Positions 46,449-58,585 of a stretch of 64,000 nt of DNA are shown piece by piece. Where the stretch lies: contig CALYLW010000729.1 in the NCBI GenBank assembly GCA_944989445.1, positions 186,001 through 250,000 on the forward strand, in the 5' to 3' direction. The DNA is from Ampullaceana balthica. Taxonomy: Eukaryota > Mollusca > Gastropoda > Lymnaeidae. The translations under genes were made by a program, and so were the position numbers. The stretch's first letter is position 1. The number at the start of each line of letters is the position of its first letter. Below the pieces are notes generated by a model that saw only the letters and a program-made list of their open reading frames with translations, was not told where the DNA came from and searched no databases.

Positions 46449-47545
46449 AAATCCCTTATATTAACTTCACCGGCGTCTCTCTCTCTCTGTCTGTCTCTCT
46501 CTCTGTCTCTCTCTCATCATCTCATGGGCTCGGCGGGCGGAAAAACAAAAGTCGAAAATGACCCACTTCCAATGATCCGATCGAACTGAAATTTGGCACA
46601 CGGACCCGTCTTACCTAACAATGCATCGTATCAAAATTTCAGATCGATCGAACGTACCGTAATTAAATTAATGCATTTTTAGTTTATCCTTATATGAGGT
46701 ATGTAATTTTAATTCACGATTTGTTATTGTTTTTTTGCCACGTGAAAGTTTGAGCATTGAGGCGACCCAACGAAACGACGGTGCGCTTTTGTTTACATTT
46801 TACGTGTCACTCTGAGCTCGGTCAAGCGAATCGGTGACCAGACTTTTCCCCTCTCCCCCCACCCACCCCTCCCCCCCCCACTAGGGTTATGATGCAAAGT
46901 TGAGTTAAGACAGATTCAGTCTGTAAATGTTTGAATATAATCAATACTTTTAGTTATGTCTCATATATAAGGGATTTATAGTCAAAAACTTTGTTTTTAC
47001 GGGTTGTTTAATTAAATCCCTTATATTAACTTCGCGGCCGTCTCTCTCTCTCTCTGTCTTGGGCTCGGCGGGCGGGCGGAAAAACAGAAGTCAAAAATGA
47101 CCCACTTCCCATGATCCGATCGAACTGAAATTTGGCACACGGACCCGTCTGACATAACAATGCATCGTATCAAAATTTCAGATCGATCGAACGTACCGTA
47201 ATTAAATTAATGCATTTTTAGTTTATCTATATAAACTATATGTAGAGGTCACTATCGTTTACATTTTACGGGTCACTTGACTTCAGGCCAGCCACCGGTG
47301 TGAACACGTCTCGTGCTTAAACCAGGTAAAGCGGCGTGCTTTTGTTTACATTTGGCGTTTCACGGTGAACTTTCCCCAGTGATCGGTGACAAGACCTTTC
47401 CCCTCTCCCACCCCCACCCCACCCTTTTTGGGTTAAAAGCAAAGGGGAGTAAAGACAGATTCAGTCTGTAGATATTTGTAAATACTTTAAGTTCTGTCTC
47501 ATATATAAGGGATTTATAGTCAAAAACTTTGTTTTTACGGGTTTG
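46449..47545. repeat. Tandem pair of a 562-bp MITE-like unit with CT-rich tract
   Basis: Copies begin at about 46450 and 47012 with 'aaatcccttatattaacttc', then a (CT)n/(TCTG)n run, 'gggctcggcgggcgg', 'aaatttggcacacggacccg' and 'cgatcgaacgtaccg'. They end in the inverse 'atataagggattt' followed by 'tttttacggg'. Inverted ends suggest a DNA transposon duplicated in tandem. It lies 50 bp upstream of the gene C C1q exon. Confidence 0.8.
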
Positions 47546-47593
47546 TTTTATTTGTAAGGTAGGGGTAATTTTGTGTTTTTCTTTTCTCACCAG

Positions 47594-48006
47594 AATTAAA
47601 GTTCAGTCATCCGAATATTGGAGTTTATGCTTTTGTGTCATCAAACATCACACGCACTAGCCGTGTCGTCACTTTCAGTTCAGGTTATATATCGAAATAC
47701 GGCGATCACTTTGATCAGTCGACTGGTACATTTACCGCTCCACTGAAAGGCTTTTATTTAATCAGTTTGAGTACATCAGGGGCTGAGGTCAACGAAAGTT
47801 TTTGTGTCCGATGCTGTCTGAGAGAAACAACTAAAAATGAAGAATATCTATGCATGGACATTTCTTCTGTCACGAAGATTAAATCGGTGACGCGTTGCAT
47901 TGAGATGGAAGCAGGAGACAAGTTATATCTGCAAGCGTTAACTTTATCAGGGAATGGGGAAATGTTTACAGTGATTAATTTTTCATGCTATCTGATAAAA
48001 GGTTAA
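47594..48006 (+). CDS. Gene C terminal exon: C1q domain
   Basis: Acceptor 'tctcaccag' precedes 47594; stop TAA at 48004-48006. The domain begins ELKFSHPNIGVYAFVSSN and contains GDHFDQSTGTFTAPLKGFY, a paired Cys region VRCCLRETT, SVTRCIEMEAGDKLYLQAL and the terminal NFSCYLIKG. About 137 residues, the normal C1q length. It is nearly identical to the gene D exon. C1q heads form trimers and bind varied ligands; in molluscs many are immune recognition proteins. The specific ligand cannot be inferred. Confidence 0.9.
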
Positions 48007-48149
48007 CGATATTTAACAAATACCGATTCTATTTTTTTTAATATATAGAGTCTAACTTCCCTGAATATAGAAAAAGTAATTTGTGTTGAATTGAGAATGA
48101 AATTTATAACATTTAAAATGAGTTCATCTACAATAAAAAAAATTTTAAA

Positions 48150-48690
48150 AATATATATATAATTTGTTTTTATATTTAATTAGCGTACACGTTCGTGGGC
48201 CCGGGGTTCAATCGTGCAAGATTTGAATTGTGAAATATATGTATATTGAATTTCTGGGTCATAAGACATGTTTTTGTCAATATTTATAAAGATCGTGTAA
48301 AATCATAATAGGAATTAAAACTTAAAGGATTAAGAACACAAAGATTTTGGGCCCCGGCCCCGAAGGAATGAAAATTAGGAGTTCAATGCCCTATAGTATT
48401 TTAATATTGGCTATCAAGTTTTTATGTACCAAGTTTGGCCAAGATACATTCATTTTCTAAGAAGCTAACGCTTAAAACTAATTTTTATTATATCCCATAT
48501 AACAAATAAAAGACATTATGGGCCCCCCGGCCCACCATGAGTGACAATATTCTAAAAATATTTTTGCCAGTTACCATCGCAGTAAGATTACTCAACATTC
48601 TCCTAAAGTTTCATGGCAATCGGATGAATGGTTTAGTCAGCTATAAAAGACATGCACACATACATACTTTAATTTTTATATATGTTACAG
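48150..48690 (-). mobile_element. Helitron-like repeat downstream of gene C
   Basis: This is the inverse of 59275-59870 downstream of gene D. It contains 'gccatgaaactttaggaga' in inverse, 'gggccccccggcccacc' and 'aaagtatgtatgtgtgcatg' in inverse. The style matches the repeat units of the Helitron at 32509. It was inserted before the C/D duplication. Confidence 0.6.
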
Positions 48691-49100
48691 GCAATGTGTG
48701 AAATAAGGCTCTCTATCGAATGCCTAGGCAATGTATAGAATGCCTGATGGTTTCAGGCAAAGTATGAAATTTTTAAAACTTTGCCATACTTTGCCTACAG
48801 GTAAAAATCACTCCGTATCACGTATTAAGCAATCCATGAAAGGAATTTACCACTGAGTGACCTTAATTTTGCTTCTTGTATTTGTCAAACATCCTGATGT
48901 TGATAAGAATGTTTCTTTATATTCTCCCATTCTCTAATGGAATATAGTTTTTTTCTTTATGATGTATCTTTCCTCACAATCCCATTGCCCGATACGATTC
49001 CGTTTCCTGGTAAAATCTTCTACATGAATTTTGGAAACCTGTTGTTAAACAATAGTTTCATTGTAATTCCAATAAGAATGCACCAATCTTTTATCTTATT
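48690..49100. repeat. Outer end of inverted-duplication arm C
   Basis: 'ctccgtatcacgtattaagc', 'caaacatcctgatgttgata' and 'cgatacgattccgtttcctg' recur inverted at 57010-57370. This marks the limit of the C arm as far as seen. Confidence 0.75.
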
Positions 49101-49489
49101 GTAAAAATAAAGTATTTGATATCGGAATAAAAAAATTTTTTAATGTATTTTTTTAAAAAGTATAAGTTAAACGTTAAATAAACCAATAATGGAAAATACT
49201 ATATTGGCTTTTCGGACTGATTATGATGTCTTTGTTTACACTGAAGTGGCATCTCATGCAATTTTGGAAATCTGTTTTTTAAAAAAAAGATGTTTTTATT
49301 GTAATTCCAATAAAAAATGTTAAAAGTTAGATAAAACAATAATATAACTTACGATTTAGCTGCACTGTGCTTTTCCGGCTAATCTTTGTTCACATTGAAG
49401 TAGAATTTGACGTTTATCAGGCAATGTTTGCAGCCTGTTGAAGAAAAGAAAAACGTTTAGTAAAAATCGTGCAAGGAATAAAAAAGAGT

Positions 49490-49650
49490 GACTTCATAAA
49501 ACAAAGCTACTGGCCCAGATGAATTGCCTGCAAGGTTATTAAAAGAACTAAGAAATGAACTGTCCATAATCCTTGAAAGCGTGATGCACTGGACGCACGT
49601 GCGTCAACTAAAATTTACAAAATTAGTATTTGTTTATAAAAGTCAATTAG
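49490..49650 (+). mobile_element. LINE reverse transcriptase fragment
   Basis: The frame at about 49498-49590 reads KATGPDELPARLLKELRNEL and SIILESVMHW, the K-A-x-G-P-D-x-I/L-P segment that opens LINE reverse transcriptases. Nothing else of the element is seen nearby. Confidence 0.65.
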
Positions 49651-49734
49651 CGCCTTACCGCTGCACCACGGAGCTCAATTATTAAATTACATATTAAAAT
49701 CAAATAAAAAATTGAAAAATATCAAATTTAATAT

Positions 49735-50412
49735 TTAAGCAATGGGGAAGATTCAACACGACTTAAGAAATTATGTGCTACAATGTGGACTCGACATGAA
49801 GAAACATTACAAAGGTTTGAAGAGAACATTTGTATTATACTTGAAACTCTGGCCGGTTTGACTCAAGATCATGATCGTCAAACATCTGTCAAAGCAAACG
49901 GTCTCCAATTATCAATCCAGAATTTTCAGTTCATATATACGCTTGTCGTTGTTCATCACTACTTGCGCTACACGAAACCGATTTCCTACTCTTTGCAGTC
50001 TGTGGATCAGAATTTAGTTCGAGCCTCTAGTGAGTGCAAGGAGTTGATCGACTTTCTGAAATTGAAACGGAGCAATGACGATTCATGCAATTCATTGTTT
50101 GACGAGACCTCAAAGTTAGCACAGAAATTGAATGTTGCGGTCAAAACACCAAGAGTTACTGCTAGACAACGGTACAGATAAAATGCACAGGGACCGACAA
50201 GTTTGGTGCAAAATTACTTCAGACTAAATGTTCACAATTCCTTTTTGGATCACATAATAACAGAACTTCAAGGCCACATTTGTGCATCATCAGAACGTTT
50301 GGCAGCAGAAATGCTTATGCCGCAACATATATCCAGTCTGACTAAGGATGACATGGATACAATTCGCGAAGCTTATGCGGCATTCATTAATTCAGATGAT
50401 CTATGTATCTAA
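49735..50412 (+). pseudogene. hAT transposase relic (52 kDa repressor/ZMYM1-like)
   Basis: On plus: STRLKKLCATMWTRHEETLQ (LCxTRW family block), FQFIYTLVVVHHYLRYTKPI, YSLQSVDQNLVRASSECKEL and KTPRVTARQRYR (conserved PR...RQ.xR), ending at a TAA near 50179. The frame continues at 50203-50412 with NSFLDHIITELQGH. This is the central-to-C-terminal part of a DUF4371-type hAT transposase. The N-terminal and dimerisation domains are absent. Open for 132 codons, so relatively young or domesticated remains cannot be excluded. Confidence 0.75.
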
Positions 50413-50429
50413 TTTTTGTAGTATCCTTT

Positions 50430-51325
50430 AAATTATGCATTCAAATATTTCAATGTATGTGTTTAGAGTTAAAGGGTTTAGGGTAGTAATTTTATAGTAA
50501 TTTAATTATTAAATTTAGTAGAATTATCAATATATTTATATCATAATATTGATAAATATGATTATGAAAATACTATGGAAATAGAATAAAGTATACATTT
50601 TGACACCTATTGTAATTTGTAAAAAAATATCACATGTAAACGTACCTTTAAATTTAATAGTAAATTAAAAAATCTTGCTCTAAATGCTTTGATTTTTAGT
50701 GGTCGATGTCGATAGTCATAGTCCTAGTGTGGTAAATCCATATTACAGTTGTATTCGAAGATGAAATAATTAGTAAATATTACTTTGAAACATATTAAAT
50801 TAGACATTCTGTCGTAAATAAGTCCTTTTAGGGATTATTTATATATGTGTTGAAATAATTTCCAGAATTTTACAGAAAAAAACGTAATCGTCTTTGCTTG
50901 AAAACAAATCAAAATTATAATTGTATTGGATATTCGAAAATGAAATAAACAGAAAATTAAATTATACACGAAAACATATACAAATAAACTTTGGGTCGTA
51001 ACAAAATGATTGTACGGATTATTTATACATATTTAAACGATTTTAAGAAATTAAAATTTAGTTCAAGAAAGAAAAACTTAATTAAATGCTAAATAATTTC
51101 TTTCTATTTGAAGAAGTATCGAATACAATAAGAACGATAACTCTTGGTTCATTAAAATAGTAATACAAAAAATTGCATTCGATTTATTTGCAATTTAATT
51201 AAAAATATTTAGTTCCAAGTTTGTTCTAGATCCACCAATCCATGTAAAAACATTTGCCCTCATAATTAAAAAGCGACCAACCGTACGTACATACCTACAA
51301 ACGCAAAGTTTGATTTATATATATA
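50430..51325. other. No feature seen
   Basis: AT-rich, no coding signal or repeat recognised. Confidence 0.4.
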
Positions 51326-51327
51326 TA

Positions 51328-51400
51328 CTAGATATTTACCCGCGCTTTATGAAGCGGCAGTGTACTGCTCTCAGAGGTTTAATACGTAGTTGAAAATATG
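51328..51400 (-). mobile_element. Helitron-like 3' end in reverse orientation
   Basis: Read on minus the text ends '...gaagcgcggg'-like hairpin (CCGCTT...AAGCG) then 'taaatatCTAG' followed by T, the layout of a Helitron 3' terminus. The 5' end was not located, so the extent is unknown. Confidence 0.4.
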
Positions 51401-52214
51401 CCAATAATTATATTTTAATTATGTATGTGTATGCGACGATTTAAGTTTGGCCTTCTGGTTATAATATAACTAAATTTTGTGCTTACTCTTGGGAATGCAA
51501 CTTTCAGTTGGTCAAAAATATACATATGAAGAATGTGCTTCTCTAATTCTGATACATTTTTACGTAATATAAAGAGCACTATGAAACTAAACAAACGATT
51601 CGAAAAGGGCTTTAACTTAATTTAAAATCCTGCAAAAAAACATTTCTCATTGCATTAGATCAAACGTAGCATGAGATTACATTCGGAATGAAACTCATGT
51701 CTTTAATACGCTAATAGAACTTAAAGGAAGAAAATAAAATGAATCAATAACAAAGTTAATTAAAATACATCAATACTATTTTTATAAGTTGTTTACCTTC
51801 TGTCCATTAAAAAAAAACGCCTATATTACTATGGATTTCAAAATATTTTATTTTGCGGTATCACAAAGGGATTTAATTCTTTGTTTATTCCCGTTTTCCG
51901 ATAAGACATCATATTTTGTAAATTATATCATAAAGTCCACTTTTTTCTATCCCGCGCCCCTTTTTCTCCCTGTTTATGTTTCTGGAAATTAGATAATTTA
52001 TTTGCAAAGTATATTTAAGATTTATTTATTTGCTTAAAAAAGGTGTGTGAAACAAAGATATACATTTTTAGGTGGAAAATGATTTTGGTATCCTGGACAG
52101 AAAGGAGTGGACAAGTGTAATTAAGAGTCATATAAAAATTCAAAAAACTTATTATTATGTACACGTTATCTTAAATTTGGTCTAGATTTATCCACCAGCC
52201 AAGTAGCCAATGTT

Positions 52215-52460
52215 TATCTATATATATAATTCTCGTCATGAGACCATTCGAGACACCACGTTAGTATGTGCAACCGAGCATGACTAATGACTCTCGCTGT
52301 GTTCGACCAATGTATCGAGACCAACAATTGTCCTTGCGTTTCACTTGCAATTTTCCTTCACAGAATAACGTGAGATTCGTAGTGTACTGGTTATCACGTC
52401 CGCCTTATACGGGAAGGTCCTGGGTTCAAGCCCCAGCGAAAACAATTTTTTAATTTTTTT
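52215..52460 (+). repeat. tRNA-Val-derived SINE-like element
   Basis: Positions about 52374-52445 contain 'gtagtgtactggttatcacg' (A-box region) and 'gggttcaagcccc' (B-box/T-arm), very like eukaryotic tRNA-Val, followed by a T-rich tail. The acceptor stem pairs in only four of seven positions and the anticodon arm is imperfect, so this is not a functional tRNA. Confidence 0.6.
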
Positions 52461-52504
52461 TTATAAAATGTCTGTTTGTGCCCCTTCTTTTACCACTTTA
52501 TAGC

Positions 52505-53165
52505 CAACACAAGCTGACCCACGGTGTAGCATACGCCGCTAATGATTTTATTGACGGGTGAAGACTTCCTGAAAGACACAGTTGTCAAAATGGGGTGGGT
52601 TTGGGAAAACGACTGCGAGTGAATGAAAAGAAGGAACTCTGGAGAGACCCGCGGCGTAGCATACGCCGCAGACTTGCTCATCATAGACAGTGCAAATAAC
52701 GGTTGGGGGTGAGAGTACAGACACAAAAAGCAGCACTAATTAAATAAAATAGTGAGTAAACATGAACACATGCACACTGAGCTTGTTTGTACCCCGACTC
52801 ACATTTATTACTACCATCCCTTAAACATAAACTGTGATTTGCCGACCCTAGCGACGGTTAGTCATATTTAGGGTTGTTAATTGCGTGTTGTTGTTGTTTT
52901 TTTTTGGAAAATCGATTATCGATTATGTAACTCCGATTTTAAACCAATTATCGTTTAATAGCTGACTTCATAGAAATTAGGGGTGTACAGAATGTTGCCT
53001 GCAAATGTCTCGAAACCAACAATGAGTTGGCAATTCCCCCCCCCCATCCGACTTCACTCGCGTTGTTTTGATTTCTTCGTGCTGTAGTTTGTGTCCGTTC
53101 TTTCTCCACTTTCTTTGCACTCTCCATGAGAAAGTATGCGGCTTATGCTACGCCTCGGGGCATCA
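52505..53165. repeat. Dispersed foldback repeat R1, longest copy
   Basis: It matches 17375-17815 with an extra central segment of about 250 bp (52790-53040). Arms carry 'gtagcatacgccgc' and the inverse 'gcttatgctacgcc'. Non-coding. Confidence 0.65.
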
Positions 53166-53179
53166 AGTATTTTAATAAT

Positions 53180-54940
53180 TTAGCTAATATAAAAGAAGGC
53201 GATTTTACTCAATATTAATTTTAGTTCAGAGTTCAGTCGTGCTTAATTTCTTTATTATGAGTCTGAAATTTACATACTTTAATTCAAATGGGAAGTTTGA
53301 CCATTGGAGAGAGAGGGCTTAGGCTTTTATTAGTATAGAAAAGGGACATTAAATGAAGTTAATCAAGAAAAATGAAAATAAATACTTTAAGGAAGTATAT
53401 AATTCTTTATAAACTTGAACGAAACTTTGTTTAAAATGTATATATTTTGATAATGCTATGTATATATATATATCAGAATAAAAAAACAAATTCTTATTAA
53501 GGAAAAAAAAACATCAATTTCTAATGTACTTTTCTAATGAATTCTTTTCACTTAGAGAATTTATTTTCTCATAAAACTCACTCAAAATTTTAAGGGTACT
53601 AAATAAAGTTAACTGCCAGTTTTTAAATATTTGACAACTACCGCCAAGTAAAAACCGTATTTTATTTAAGACCACAAATCGTAGGACTATTTAAAGTAAT
53701 GAAATATTTGTAAGAGCAGCTATAAGTTAAGGAAATACGCCCCCACAATCTCTGTAAAAGACAATAGCAGCTTATATCAAAGCGCTAATGATCTAAATTA
53801 TTAAAGTTGTAAATGTTATGAAGTTTCCAAGATAATTTAAAGAAACTAACCCAGTCTTATTTAAAAAGCTTGCAATAAAATTAGCATAACGTTATTAGTC
53901 AATGAAAATTAATTGAAAGGCTTTCGCATAAATTCAAAAAGGAAAGTAATTATGTTTTGGATAACTTTTCCCGATGAGACATCATATTTTGTAAATTATA
54001 TTTCAAAACCCCCACATCAAATTAAGTTTGTGAAAAATAAACAAATTATTTACCAAATTAAAATAAAATAATTCATCGGTTGGTTTATGGTTAACAATGA
54101 CTAAATTTTTTTTTGTAAAATAACTTTTTTTATTACTGTTACAAAGGAATGACGCTGACATATTCAATTCGCAGCACATCTTAAGTAATTGCCTTTAGGT
54201 TAATCTGTATTGAGTTTAATATACTTCTGTTAATAAATCCGGTATCCAAATTTTAAATTGTAAATTTTTTTAGCTTATGTAAAAAAAAATTACAGCATTG
54301 GTCAAAGGCCTTTATATGCATGTTAAGATCATTGATGCTTAAATTTAATAAGTAAATATAAAGGATTGAGCTAGTAAAATGAGCAAGAAAATTTTAAGTT
54401 GCAGAAATATTTATCTACTATATAGAAGATATATATATAGATAGATAGATATATTAAAATCAAATCTACATTAGGAAAAAAGAACACTCATCAAATGTTT
54501 AGAAAAAAGAACAAATAAGTGCTCTACTTACGATTAAGTTTATTTGACTTGGGTCATTTATTTTAACATAATATTCAGTCACATGATGAGTAAATTTTTT
54601 AATTAAATTGTGAGTTATTATAAACAACATAACACAACTCTTAATTTAAAAATTAATCCCATTCATCGTGTGACAAATGTAATAAAATACTTTAACCCAT
54701 CTATAATATAAAGAAAGTACCAGTAAAACAGCCACTGTTTTGTACCCCAAAGCCAAACCAAATATGAATTTTATGATAATGAAATAACACAAATTAATTT
54801 ATGATGCGTACACGAAAAAGTGCACACCGTAATTGGACAATAAAATATCTTTTAAAGCGCGCCGCTAAATTTAAACTATTTGGAAAAAAATACTGCACCA
54901 AAAATAATTCGATTTGAATGTCCACCTAAAGTTGTTCAAT
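53180..54940. other. Spacer of the C/D inverted duplication; no gene seen
   Basis: AT-rich, with one short match near 54890 ('tactgcaccaaaaataattc') to repeats at 26715 and 15975, and a 'gatgagacatcatattttg' block shared with 51905. No coding signal. Confidence 0.45.
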
Positions 54941-54957
54941 ATTGAAATGAGGGTTCC

Positions 54958-55180
54958 CTGACAAACGCGCACAAGACAATCGCGCACACAACAAGCGCAC
55001 ACAGATAATTCCGCAATGACACAAACGCGCACCGAACAAACGCAAACACCGATAGTTGTGCACACGGACAATGGCTCACACCTACAAATCTAACCCTAAA
55101 CCTAACACTAACCCTAACCCTAACACTAATCCTAACAGTGTGCGCGATTGTCTTGTGCGCATATGTCTGGTCACCCGAAA
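54958..55180. repeat. Small inverted-repeat element with telomere-like core
   Basis: The left end TGACAAACGCGCACAAGACA is echoed in inverse at the right end (GCGCGATTGTCTTGTGCGC ... GGTCA). The middle (55090-55136) is a run of variants of CCCTAA: 'ctaaccctaaacctaacac', 'ctaaccctaaccctaac'. It resembles a MITE carrying telomere-type repeats. TSDs were not resolved. Confidence 0.65.
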
Positions 55181-55571
55181 TGAGATATATTTTTTTTATT
55201 TGTCTCTATATTTTCTGAGTTTTTAATTTACGGCTTTAGGGCAAAAGGGGCAATTACAAAAACTATACTAAAACCATTTGCAGTATAAAAGTAACCGTCC
55301 TGCCAAATTTGGTCCACGTCTGTCATTTGTTTTTTCCGTGATTGTGTAACTGAAAGTCGAAAAGGGAATCATACAAACAGACAAACATACAAAAAGATAT
55401 TAGACAAACAGAAAAACATACAAAGATACAAACACAAACTGAGCTTTATATATTATATATTTATATATGATTAGAAAGAAAGCTTCATTTAGAATAGCAT
55501 ATTTTAAAAATGCCTAATAAAAAGTTAAGTGATTATTGTGCTCATTTTTGTGCTACAGAATCTTGATAATT

Positions 55572-56063
55572 AACCAAAATATGGAACAGCAAAAACAAAG
55601 CTCAGGCTTTACAGAGCTCTCGTAAAAATCACTGTCCTTTATGGATGTGAGACCTGGACACTAATGGCAGCCACTGAAAGCAAGCTGCAGGCATTTGAAA
55701 ACAAATGCATGAGGAAAAATTTTCAGATCTCCTATGCAGAACACAAGACCAATGAATACGTCTGGGACAGAATAAACACTATTGCGGGTCATCAAGAAAC
55801 CATTATAACAACAATTAAGGTGGCAGGGTTCGGTAATGTACTGCGACATGATACCCTGACAAAAAATATCATTGAAGGCACTGTATAAGGGGGCCGGCAA
55901 ATAGGTCGACAGTGGAAAAGCTAGCTGGACAACATAAAGGAATTGACAGGGAATTATTGGAAGCCGCTCAAAATAGGCAATTGTGGAGATCGTTATCTGT
56001 AAATGTGTCCATGCGCTCCCCCCAACGACCGCAACGCTCACGGGACTGATGACGATGCTGATG
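55572..56063 (+). mobile_element. 5'-truncated LINE with 12-bp TSD
   Basis: ATCTTGATAATT at 55560-55571 is repeated at 56064-56075. The 492-bp insert encodes VKITVLYGCETWTLMAATES, ISYAEHKTNEYVW, GHQETIITTIKVAGFGNVLR and HDTLTKNIIEGT, then after a stop GGRQIGRQWKS. This is the terminal part of an EN/RT LINE, ending in a GAT/GAC-rich tail. Inactive. Confidence 0.9.
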
Positions 56064-56079
56064 ATCTTGATAATTCCAC

Positions 56080-57000
56080 AAACATTAACAAAGCAATTAT
56101 TAACATGAAAATTGTTAAGGTATCCTTAAAATTCCCATAACATTTACAAAAGCAACTAGTAACATGATAATTGCTGTCCGCTCTGCCTTTCCCCTACTTA
56201 ATACACTGAAATGTCTCAACCTCTGGTTGGTCTAAGGTACGTTCATGATTATTTTTATTGTTTGAGCTATTAGTGGGAGACCCGATAGGTTTCAGACATG
56301 TGTGCGCTTTAAGGTCTGTGTGATCTGCACTATAAATTTACCCTCCAGTACACCTTATTTTGCTTATGAAGCTAGGTGGTTGAGAGTATGGGGAAGGCGG
56401 TGGGGGGCCTGCCAACTTGGTAGTAAAGTGACAACAACTATACTTAATGACTATTTTCCAACAGATTTCGACAAGGACTATTAACAGAAAGACAGTGCAA
56501 ATTCTGACAAAAGTTGGGAAACACCGTCATGGTTTTGCAGCAATGAAGGCGAAAGAAAAGTGCAGAGAAGGGCCATAAGGCAAAGTAAGTTATTTATCAG
56601 TATGAGGTTAAGCCTGTCTAGAAAAAAGACAATTCGCTGTGAACTAATCGACAGTTAATTTAGACATGTGTAGCCTGTTGATGAACATTGTACTCTGTGA
56701 CTAAACGCAAGAATCTTAAACAATGAATCGAAGATGAAATATCGGGTATAATATAACATTTTTTACCAGCATAACTATTTTCTAGATAGTTTTATGTTGT
56801 TGGTTTTTTTTTAAAATCACTAAAAGACTATTGCTTGATAGAAATAAATATTATATTTGAAAAGCAATTAATAGTTTTGTTTACATGAATATATTAATGA
56901 TTTTTTATTACATTTTTTAATGAACTTTGATTTTTCGATAATCCTTTTTATTGTTAAAAACTACTTAAAATTATGTTGTTCAAAAAAAAATAAAAAAATT
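56080..57000. other. No feature seen
   Basis: AT-rich spacer with short open frames lacking any recognisable motif. Confidence 0.4.
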
Positions 57001-57009
57001 TAACTCTGA

Positions 57010-57370
57010 AGAGAATCAACAAATCCATGTAGCAATTTTCTATGTTTCCCCACATTTCCCCTTTTAATAGAATCAATTAATATTCGTATGATTCAAGATT
57101 TGATCCTAACTTATGTAGACGATTTTACCAGGAAACGGAATCGTATCGGGCAATGGGATTTTTTTAAAAAAATAGTTTTTTGTTGTTTTTTTGTGAGAAA
57201 AGAGCATAAAGAAAAAATATATTCCATTAGAGAATGGGAGAATATAAAGAAACCTTCTTATCAACATCAGGATGTTTGACAAATATAAGAGGCAAAACTA
57301 AGGTCACTCAGTGGTAAATTCCTTTCATGGATTGCTTAATACGTGATACGGAGTTTTTGTTACCTGTATA
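57010..57370. repeat. Outer end of inverted-duplication arm D
   Basis: Inverse match to 48690-49100. It supports that genes C and D lie on arms of one inverted duplication. Confidence 0.75.
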
Positions 57371-58299
57371 CAAAATTTCATCTCAATAAGATATCAGGTA
57401 ATGTGGAGAAATCCAAATACAAATAACAGATCAAGATAATCAAAGCCAAATCTAGCTCACTGGGGACCAATATTTAATGACATCTTTATTTTTGTTGTCT
57501 TCGGGCAACAATAAGTGTAAAAAATGTTATTATTTTTTTTTATTCAAGAAATGAGTAAATCACGAAGAGCATAATAGAGTAATTAAAATGTATTTTCACT
57601 TCAAGTAGTTACAAATAAAGAAATATGTGTATTGTTATCTAGATTAGGCAGTCATTAGGTTAAATTTTCTGTTATTGGAGACATTTGAAAGGGGGAAAAA
57701 TTGAAATGCAAGATGATATTATTAAAAACTTGAACAAGTCTGAAGATGTCATACTCATCAAATTTTTAATACAAATTTAAAAAATAAAATATGTGTATGG
57801 GGGGGGGGTATATGAATTAAACCGCAGATGTCGCTCTATCGGAAATTCATATAACCATATCTGACTCAAACAAACACACACAATAGCAACATAAGACTTA
57901 TTGATTGCTACAAAATATATTTTGGGTGAATATTTAAATAAAATATAATATTTTTTACCCGATTTCAAATAAATTACATATTCCGATTTCGGACAAACAA
58001 TGAAATGAATCAAACTAAAAAATTGGCTATGTATTAATGTGTGGTTACTTTATAATGTCTTGCAATAGAAATCGTGATCTTTGGCCCGAATGAGAAATGT
58101 TAAAAAATGTTTAGAATTTTTTTTATATTTCGTTTTACGCAATTTATATATATATATTAATAAATAAGAGGTGTACAAGTTTTTTTATTTTCCCAAAAGT
58201 ATTTGACAACCCACATCCTCATTTATCGCATTAATAAAAATGTTTGCCACATGAATTTTACGTTCTACTCACGCTACCATCTTTGAGCTCAATTTTCTA

Positions 58300-58585
58300 T
58301 ATCGAAAATTTACGGGGTTATTTCTCATCAAAATACCAAATATTTCATTTTACGGGGTTATTTATCATCAAAACACCAACTATCTCATTTTAAGGTGTTA
58401 TTTCTCATCAAATACCAAATATCTTATTTTATGGGGTTATTTCTCATCAAATACCAAATATCTTATTTTAGGGGGTTATTTCTCATCAAATACCAAATAT
58501 TTTATTTTACGGGGTTATTTCTCATCAAATACCAAATATCTAATTTTAGCGGGTTATTTCTCATCAAATACCAAATATCTCATGT
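58300..58585. repeat. 39-bp tandem repeat, about seven units
   Basis: The unit 'ggggttatttctcatcaaa' plus 'taccaaatatcttatttta' repeats with single-base drift. A decayed version lies at 1335-1490 downstream of gene A. The short open frame through it (58395-58616) is a repeat artefact. Confidence 0.9.

Larger units (their letters stand above)
42063..48006 (+). pseudogene. Gene C: coiled-coil plus C1q-domain protein gene (broken in exon 4)
   Basis: Seven exons on plus: 42063-42179, 42409-42532, 42868-42948, 43479-43893, 45065-45166, 45281-45335 and 47594-48006, all with GT/AG borders. Six exons are open. Exon 4 is not: an extra T makes CGG-ACA-ATG-TGA, about 150 bp are deleted from the middle, and two more 1-bp indels follow. 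Without lesions the product would resemble gene A: N-terminal helices, coil, C1q head. The last intron carries a 23-bp minisatellite, a LINE relic and a tandem MITE-like unit. The gene mirrors gene D in inverted orientation. Confidence 0.8.

Noticed and set aside
52374..52445. Functional tRNA-Val gene
   Set aside because: Only four of seven acceptor pairs form and the anticodon arm is imperfect; it is read as a SINE or pseudogene.
55090..55136. True chromosome end or telomere fusion
   Set aside because: The run is short, degenerate and enclosed by inverted repeats, with ordinary sequence on both sides.
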